Below, in pieces: positions 58,511 through 64,000 of a stretch of 64,000 nt of DNA (the stretch's first letter is position 1; every line of letters begins with the position of its first letter). A program made the position numbers and the translations under genes. The stretch comes from Micromonospora siamensis. Lineage in GTDB: Bacteria; Actinomycetota; Actinomycetes; Mycobacteriales; Micromonosporaceae. The stretch lies in assembly GCF_900090305.1 (NCBI RefSeq), contig NZ_LT607751.1:5580001-5644000 (forward strand). Reading direction: 5' to 3'. The notes under the pieces are model-generated. The model saw only the letters and a program-made list of their open reading frames with translations, was not told where the DNA came from and did no database searches.

Positions 58511-60181
58511 CTGAACACGAACTCGACGACCCAGGAGACCACCGGAGGCCCGGCCACCGGCTGGTGGACCGAAGCCGTCATCTACCAGATCTACCCGCGC
58601 TCCTTCGCCGACTCCGACGGCGACGGCATCGGCGACCTGCCCGGCATCACCGCCCGCCTCGGTCACCTCGCCGAGCTCGGGGTGGACGCGGTGTGGCTCT
58701 CGCCGTTCTATCCCTCGCCGCAGGCCGACGCCGGGTACGACGTGGCCGACTACCGGGACGTCGACCCGCTCTTCGGCCGGCTGGAGGACGCCGACAAGCT
58801 GATCGCCGAGGCCCGCGCCAAGGGCCTCAAGGTCCTCGTCGACCTGGTGCCCAACCACACCTCGTCGGCGCACCGCTGGTTCACCGCCGCGCTGGCCGCC
58901 GGACCGGGCAGCCCCGAGCGGAACCGGTACGTCTTCCGCGACGGCCTCGGCGCGGACGGCGCGCAGCCGCCGAACGACTGGCAGAGCGTCTTCGGCGGGC
59001 CGGCCTGGACCCGGGTCACCGACCCGGACGGCCGGCCCGGCCAGTGGTACCTGCACCTGTTCGACACCGCCCAGCCCGACCTGAACTGGGACAACCCGGA
59101 GGTCCGCGAGGAGTTCCTCGACGTGCTGCGGTTCTGGCTGGACCGCGGCGTCGACGGCTTCCGGGTGGACGTGGCGCACGGCCTGATCAAGCAGGCCGAC
59201 CTGGCCAACTGGGAGGAGCCGCAGGAGATCCTCTCCGGCAGCGAGGTGGAGAAGCCCCGCCCACCGATGTGGGACCAGGACGGCGTGCACGAGATCTACC
59301 GGGACTGGCGGCGGCTGCTCGACACCTACGGCGGGGACCGCATCCTGGTCGCCGAGGCGTGGGTGGAGCCGGCCGAGCGGCTGGCCCGCTACGTCCGCCC
59401 CGACGAGATGCACCAGGCGTTCAACTTCGAATACCTGCTCGCCTCCTGGACGGCCCCGGCCCAGTACGCGGTGATCACCCGTTCGCTGGAGGCCACCGAC
59501 GCGGTCGGTGCGCCCACCACCTGGGTGCTCTCCAACCACGACGTGGTGCGGCACGCCTCCCGGCTCGGCCTGACCGTCGGCGGTGGCCGGCCCAACGGCA
59601 TCGGCATCGGCGACCCGCAGCCGGACGCCGCGCTCGGCCTGCGCCGGGCCCGGGCGGCCACCCTGCTGATGCTCGCCCTGCCCGGCTCCGCGTACCTCTA
59701 CCAGGGCGAGGAGCTGGGGCTGCCCGAGCACACCACGCTGCCGGACGAGGCCCGCCAGGACCCGACCTGGGAGCGCAGCGGGCACACGGTACGTGGCCGG
59801 GACGGCTGCCGGGTGCCGATCCCGTGGGAGGCCGACGCCCCGTCGTACGGCTTCGGGCCGACCGACGCCAGCTGGCTGCCCCAGCCGTCGAGCTGGGCCG
59901 AGTACGCCCTGGACCGGCAGCGCGGGGTGCCCGGCTCGACGTACGAGCTGTACCGCACGGCGCTGCGGCTGCGCCGCGAGCACGGGCTCGGCCGGGGGAC
60001 GCTGCGTTTCCTGGAGTCGGGTGACGAGGTGCTCAGCCTCACCAACGCGGGCATCACGGTGCTGACCAACTTCGGCGCCGCGCCGGTGCCCGCCCCGGCC
60101 GGCGAGCTGCTGGCCGCCAGCGCGCCGCTGGACGCCGACGGCCGGGTCCCCACCGACGTGACGGTCTGGGTCCGCGGCTGA
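58511..60181 (+). CDS. GH13 alpha-glucosidase (oligo-1,6-glucosidase type), apparent CTG start
   Basis: 556 residues. WWTEAVIYQIYPRSFADSDGDGIGDLPGI, DLVPNHTS, GFRVDVAHGLI (nucleophile Asp220), LVAEAWVEP (acid/base Glu282) and VLSNHDVVRH (His343, Asp344) are the four GH13 regions. It hydrolyses short alpha-glucosides taken up by the transporter; no signal peptide, so cytoplasmic. No ATG, GTG or TTG lies between the LacI stop and the first conserved residues in this frame; CTG 58511 (LNTNSTTQ) has GGGAG 7 nt upstream and is the best start. The same frame is open far upstream only by chance. Confidence 0.9.
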   Translation: MNTNSTTQETTGGPATGWWTEAVIYQIYPRSFADSDGDGIGDLPGITARLGHLAELGVDAVWLSPFYPSPQADAGYDVADYRDVDPLFGRLEDADKLIAEARAKGLKVLVDLVPNHTSSAHRWFTAALAAGPGSPERNRYVFRDGLGADGAQPPNDWQSVFGGPAWTRVTDPDGRPGQWYLHLFDTAQPDLNWDNPEVREEFLDVLRFWLDRGVDGFRVDVAHGLIKQADLANWEEPQEILSGSEVEKPRPPMWDQDGVHEIYRDWRRLLDTYGGDRILVAEAWVEPAERLARYVRPDEMHQAFNFEYLLASWTAPAQYAVITRSLEATDAVGAPTTWVLSNHDVVRHASRLGLTVGGGRPNGIGIGDPQPDAALGLRRARAATLLMLALPGSAYLYQGEELGLPEHTTLPDEARQDPTWERSGHTVRGRDGCRVPIPWEADAPSYGFGPTDASWLPQPSSWAEYALDRQRGVPGSTYELYRTALRLRREHGLGRGTLRFLESGDEVLSLTNAGITVLTNFGAAPVPAPAGELLAASAPLDADGRVPTDVTVWVRG

Positions 60182-60195
60182 GTCGAACCACCGAG

Positions 60196-60227
60196 AAGGG
60201 CCCCCCGGCGCTCGCCGGGGGGCCCTT
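60196..60227. terminator. Bidirectional terminator with U tract
   Basis: AAGGGCCCCCCGG and CCGGGGGGCCCTT with a 6-nt loop, followed by TCT; between convergent stops at 60181 and 60230. Confidence 0.9.
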
Positions 60228-60229
60228 TC

Positions 60230-61642
60230 TCACAGTCGGTCGGCGCGGGCGTGCAGCAGCTCGTGGACGGCCTCGATGTCGCCCGGCGAGGTGCGGGCGG
60301 CCCGCCAGTACATCAGCCCGGTGGGGATGAAGAAGAGCTGGAACGCGGCCAGCCCCACCGCGTAGTTCAACGGCGGCGGGAAGGCCGCCCGCAGCGCGTG
60401 GAAGGCCACCCCGACCAGCCCGTTGCCGGCCGCCCGGCCGACCCCGTTGACCAGGTTCCCCAGGCTGTAGACGGTGCCCCGGTGCTCCGGCGGGTTCACG
60501 TCGGCGATCAGCGCGAACCAGTTCGGCGAGTTCGCCGAGGTCAGCGCGAGCGCGACCACGGCCGTGAGCAGGCTCAGCCCGACCGTCGGCTCGGTCACCA
60601 CGCTGGCCAGCACCGCCCGGATCACCGCGCCGGAGCCACCGCCGTCGGGCACGTCGATCCGCATCGGCACGAAGAAGAGCACCAGGTAGAAGGGCACGGC
60701 CGCGAGGACGCCCACCGCCGCGACCAGCGCCCGTCCGCCGGGGGTACGCCGTTGCAGCGCGTCGCCGGCCAGCCCGCCGACGATGGACAGCACCCCGCCC
60801 AACTGGAACAGGGTGGCGAAGACGCTGCCCACCACCACCGCGGTGGCCGCCGAGTAGCCCTGCTCCCGGGCCCGCTCGGCGAAGAGCACCGGCAGCCAGA
60901 CCAGCGACCCGAACGCCGCCTGCGCGGTCAGCCCCTGGAGGATCAGCCAGCGGTTGGTCCGCCGGGCCAGGATCCGGGGCAGGTCGGCGCGGCTGATCCG
61001 GTAGTCGTACTCGGCGCCCGCGTCGAGCGCCGCGGCCAGCTCCGGCTCGCTCTGCCCGCGCCGGATGTCGTAGGTGAACAGGTACGCCACCGTGGCCGCC
61101 AGCCCCACCACGGTGAGCAGCAGGAACGGTCGCCGCCAGTCGGTGGCCCCGAGGATGCCCCCGGTCAGCGTCCCGGCGAGGGTGCCGACGCCCTGGGAGA
61201 GCCCCCAGAAGCTCATCACCAGCCCGCGCCGGCGCGGCGAGATCAGGTCGGTCACCACCGAGAAACCCACCGAGCCGACCGCGCCCAGGCCGACCGCCGC
61301 CACCAGCTGGGCGGCCAGGAAGCTCGGATAGTCCTGGGCCAGCGCGCTGCCGCCGGTGCCGGCCGCCCAGATCAGCGTGCCCACCATCAGCAGCGGCTTG
61401 CGGTTGGTCCGGTCCCCCACGTACGCCCAGCCGACCGCGGCGACCGCGCTGGCCAGGAAACTGACCGCGGTGACCAGACCGAGCATCCGCTGCGGCACCC
61501 CGAGGGCCCCGGAGATCGGCTCGTAGAGCGGCGGCACCAGGCCGATCGCCACGTTGTCCAGCGAGGCGAGCACCACGAACACCAGGACGCTGTACGTCCG
61601 GTGGAACACCGTCCCGCCCCGGGAGATCCGCGTGCCGCTCAT
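60230..61642 (-). CDS. Major facilitator superfamily transporter
   Basis: 470 residues, about twelve helices. AVGWAYVGDRTNRKPLLMVGTLIW is the MFS loop 2-3 motif (G-x-x-x-D-R-x-x-R-K), and SVGFSVVTDLISPRRRGLVMSFWGLSQGVGTLAG follows. The central loop is near 200-240. The mechanism is proton-driven transport; the substrate is not clear, a sugar being possible next to the glucosidase. ATG 61642 gives MSGTRISRGGTVFHRTYSVL. Confidence 0.9.
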   Translation of the reverse strand: MSGTRISRGGTVFHRTYSVLVFVVLASLDNVAIGLVPPLYEPISGALGVPQRMLGLVTAVSFLASAVAAVGWAYVGDRTNRKPLLMVGTLIWAAGTGGSALAQDYPSFLAAQLVAAVGLGAVGSVGFSVVTDLISPRRRGLVMSFWGLSQGVGTLAGTLTGGILGATDWRRPFLLLTVVGLAATVAYLFTYDIRRGQSEPELAAALDAGAEYDYRISRADLPRILARRTNRWLILQGLTAQAAFGSLVWLPVLFAERAREQGYSAATAVVVGSVFATLFQLGGVLSIVGGLAGDALQRRTPGGRALVAAVGVLAAVPFYLVLFFVPMRIDVPDGGGSGAVIRAVLASVVTEPTVGLSLLTAVVALALTSANSPNWFALIADVNPPEHRGTVYSLGNLVNGVGRAAGNGLVGVAFHALRAAFPPPLNYAVGLAAFQLFFIPTGLMYWRAARTSPGDIEAVHELLHARADRL

Positions 61643-61694
61643 GCTCGGCAGCCAACCAGCCCGAGATCACGGCCTGGTGACGGCCCCGCCGGCC

Positions 61695-62780
61695 TCAGAG
61701 GTAACCGCCGAGCTGGGCCGGCACCGTCGGGGCGGGGACCGCGCCGGAGCGCAGCGCGTACAGCTCGGCGAGGGTGGCGCCCTGCGGGGGGATGCCGGCC
61801 GAGGCGCCGAGCCAGCCGGTCGCCTCGGCGTACGACAGCGGGCCCACCTCGATCCGGGCCAGGCAGCGCCCCGGCCGGACCACCGCCGGGTGCAGCCGGG
61901 ACAGGTCCTCGTTGGTGGTGATCGCCACCAGCACCTCCCGCCCCTGGCCGAGCAGCCCGTCGGTGAGGTTGAGCAGCCGGGACAGCGCCTGCCCGGTGGT
62001 CTGTTTCGCCTCGCCCCGGATCAGCTCGTCGCAGTCCTCCAGGATCAGCAGCCGCCACCGGTGGCCCGCGCCCTCCTCGTCCTCGTCGCCGACCGCGATG
62101 TCGGACAGGTACGCGGCGTCGCCGAACAGCACGTCCGGGTCGAGTACGGCGTCCACCTGGCACCACTGCCGCCACTGCCGGGACAGCGCCCGCAGGGCGG
62201 TGGTCTTGCCGGTGCCGGGCGCGCCGTGCAGCAGCACCAGCCGACCGGTGACGGTCTGCGGGGTCACCGCCATCAGCGCGTCCAGCGCGGTCCGCGCCGG
62301 CGCGGTGTAGTTGGCCCGGATGGCCGCCCACTCCGGGGCGGCGATCGACCGCAGGTCGCGCCGCGCGCCCCGGCGCGGGTCGTGGTGCCAGAAACCGATC
62401 CGGCCGGTGTCGGGGTCCTCGGGCTCGGCGGCGCCCTCGATGATCCGGTCCAGGGCGGCCTGCCCGGTCCGGTCGTCGACGGCGGTCACGGTGACCTCGC
62501 CGGAGCGCCCGTTCCAGGTCACCACCCGGGCGGTCCAGCCGTCGCCGGCGATCAGCCGGAACCGCTGGCGGTGCTCGACGGCGGTCCGCAGCACCCGCGC
62601 GTCGGCGGGGGCCAGGGTGGCGTCGTCGCGCAGCCGGGCCAGCCGGACCGTCCGGGCCCAGGGGTGCCGGCCGGTGACGAAGTCCGCCAGCGCGAGCGCG
62701 TCGACGACGTCGCACGGGCTGTCGGAGTCGTCGTACTGGAGGACGGAGGGCAGGGTGGCGTCGGCCGGCGTGGTCCGCAT
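61695..62780 (-). CDS. AAA-type ATPase with DUF5925-like N-terminal domain
   Basis: 361 residues. The N-terminal 150 residues (VDALALADFVTGRHPWARTV ... RVVTWNGRSGEVTVTAV) are a domain I recall as DUF5925; then an AAA domain with Walker A LLHGAPGTGKTTALRAL, Walker B LLILEDCDELI, sensor 1 AITTNEDLSRL and arginine finger region HPAVVRPGRCLARIEV. It is a remodelling ATPase of unknown client. ATG 62780 is the first start at the conserved N-terminus. Lies downstream of xylulokinase on the same strand (41 nt). Confidence 0.85.
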   Translation of the reverse strand: MRTTPADATLPSVLQYDDSDSPCDVVDALALADFVTGRHPWARTVRLARLRDDATLAPADARVLRTAVEHRQRFRLIAGDGWTARVVTWNGRSGEVTVTAVDDRTGQAALDRIIEGAAEPEDPDTGRIGFWHHDPRRGARRDLRSIAAPEWAAIRANYTAPARTALDALMAVTPQTVTGRLVLLHGAPGTGKTTALRALSRQWRQWCQVDAVLDPDVLFGDAAYLSDIAVGDEDEEGAGHRWRLLILEDCDELIRGEAKQTTGQALSRLLNLTDGLLGQGREVLVAITTNEDLSRLHPAVVRPGRCLARIEVGPLSYAEATGWLGASAGIPPQGATLAELYALRSGAVPAPTVPAQLGGYL

Positions 62781-62821
62781 CCTCCGATGATGGCGATCGC
62801 CGACGCCGCCCGTACACCCCT

Positions 62822-64000
62822 TTAAGCTACGAATTGATCCAGTACGTGGTCGCGGGCCCGGGCGTAGCGGTCCCGGATCGCGGGAACGGGCTCCGCGACG
62901 TACTCCTGCGCGCCGTCCAGTGGCCACGCCGGCGGCGTCGCGCCACCCAGGGCGACCCAGGCGGCCTGGCGGGCCGCGCCGTCCGCGACGTACTCCCCGG
63001 CCGGGGGCGCCACCACCGGGCAACCGAAGACCTGCGGCGCGATCCGGCGGACGGCGAGCGACCGGGCGCCACCGCCGACCAGCAGCACCCGGTCCACCCG
63101 GGCGCCCTGGGCGCGCAGCGCGTCCAGCCCGTCGGCGAGCGCGCAGAGCAGCCCCTCCACCGCCGCCCGGGCCAGGTGGGCCGGGGTCGACGTGCGCAGG
63201 GTCAGGCCGTGCACCGAGCCGGTGGCGTCCGGCCGGTTCGGTGTCCGCTCCCCCTCCAGGTAGGGGACCATCACCAGCCCGTCCGCCCCGGGCGGGGCGG
63301 CCAGCGCCAGCTCGGCCAGCTCGGCGAGGTCCACGCCGAGCAGGGTGGCGGCCGCGTCGAGCACCCTGGCGGCGTTCAGCGTGCAGACCAGCGGCAGGAA
63401 GCGGCCGGTGGCGTCGGCGAACCCGGCCACGGTGCCGGACGGGTCGGCGGCCGGGGTGTCGGCGACCGCGAAGACGGTCCCGGAGGTGCCGATCGAGACC
63501 ACCACGTCGCCCGGGCCGGCGCCGACGCCGAGCGCGGCGGCGGCGTTGTCCCCGGTGCCCGGTCCGAGCAGGACCCCGGCCGGGTCGGCGCCGGGCACCC
63601 GCCCGCCGGTGCCGGCGAGGGCCGCCGGGTCGAGCCGGCCGGCCGGCTCCGCCGGGCCGAGCACCGTCGGCACCGTCACCCGCCGGCCCAGTGCCTGCTC
63701 CAGCAGGTCGAACCGGTATTCGCCGGTGCGCGGCGACCAGTAGCCGGTGCCGCTGGCGTCACCCCGGTCGGTGCGCAACGCGGTGAGCCCCGGCGCACCG
63801 GCCAGCCGCCAGGTCAACCAGTCGTGCGGCAGGCAGACCGCCGCCACGCGGGCCGCGTTGGCCGGCTCGTGCCGGGCCAGCCAGCGCAGCTTGGTGGCGG
63901 TGAAGCTGGCCACCGGCACGCTGCCTGCCGCCTCGGCCCAGGCCCGCCGGCCGGACTCCCCGTCGCCCGCCTCGGCGACCAGGTCGCTCGCCGCGCCGGC
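62822..64000 (-). CDS. xylB: Xylulokinase (FGGY family), N-terminal part beyond window edge
   Basis: The last 393 residues are visible. [132 protein letters not shown] and [12 protein letters not shown] are the FGGY signatures of xylulokinase. It phosphorylates D-xylulose to xylulose 5-phosphate, feeding the pentose phosphate pathway. No stop or start interrupts the frame at the right edge. Confidence 0.9.
   Translation of the reverse strand, partial: AGAASDLVAEAGDGESGRRAWAEAAGSVPVASFTATKLRWLARHEPANAARVAAVCLPHDWLTWRLAGAPGLTALRTDRGDASGTGYWSPRTGEYRFDLLEQALGRRVTVPTVLGPAEPAGRLDPAALAGTGGRVPGADPAGVLLGPGTGDNAAAALGVGAGPGDVVVSIGTSGTVFAVADTPAADPSGTVAGFADATGRFLPLVCTLNAARVLDAAATLLGVDLAELAELALAAPPGADGLVMVPYLEGERTPNRPDATGSVHGLTLRTSTPAHLARAAVEGLLCALADGLDALRAQGARVDRVLLVGGGARSLAVRRIAPQVFGCPVVAPPAGEYVADGAARQAAWVALGGATPPAWPLDGAQEYVAEPVPAIRDRYARARDHVLDQFVA

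Overview
The window is very GC-rich, uses many GTG and some TTG starts, has 4-nt start/stop overlaps, and carries actinobacterial hallmarks: SigE-type ECF sigma factors, an F420-type PPOX oxidoreductase, an HrdB-like group 2 sigma factor, a DUF3817 protein and a GPGG-motif small membrane protein. Together these suggest a Micromonosporaceae chromosome, Micromonospora-like. Family names are from recognition of protein sequence only; no search was run.

Layout. 1-477: 5' part of cobD. 683-8120: a compact locus around a 73-residue precursor with ten cysteines (4541-4762). Around it lie a MauE/DoxX-like membrane redox protein, a membrane-anchored CPAC thioredoxin-like protein, an ABC exporter, a MacB/FtsX-type permease with its probable ATPase on the opposite strand, and a signal-peptidase-like S26 protease. 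I read this as a dedicated system that oxidises, exports and matures a disulfide-rich peptide; it is the best candidate for an undescribed system here. 8357-12411: SSB, a short HPF-like protein, an alpha/beta hydrolase, a GNAT and a hypothetical. 12556-17326: tRNA-Arg(UCU) with a decayed tyrosine integrase next to it, then a patchwork of GNAT acetyltransferases, a uridine-kinase-like gene, a hydrolase and hypotheticals, probably an old accessory segment.

17384-21319: two ECF sigma/anti-sigma-like pairs; the first has an apparent 1-nt insertion that fuses the sigma factor in frame to its partner. 21490-28614: small membrane proteins, a beta-hydroxyacid dehydrogenase, a histidine kinase / pseudokinase / NarL regulator set, and plsC. 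29127-38300: glycogen-debranching-like enzyme coupled to an SCP2 protein, a CBS protein, an F420-type oxidoreductase, asd, a paired active/inactive M16 peptidase operon and a PhoX-like phosphatase. 38434-39701: DAHP synthase behind a leader peptide containing Tyr-Arg-Trp-Phe and a perfect intrinsic terminator, a classic attenuator. An IS30 element (39733-40953) sits just after it.

41247-53573: small proteins, DUF1360/DUF3817/DUF6232-type proteins, an NlpC/P60 hydrolase, a group 2 sigma factor, murQ with its RpiR regulator (palindromic operator at 49444), a nucleotidyltransferase-BON-phosphoesterase operon, tspO and a secreted M23 peptidase. 53765-61642: an alpha-glucoside uptake and hydrolysis locus: LacI-type operator, binding protein, two permeases, LacI regulator, GH13 alpha-glucosidase, then a convergent MFS transporter. 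61695-64000: an AAA ATPase and the 3' part of xylulokinase. Convergent gene pairs are usually separated by strong bidirectional hairpin terminators.
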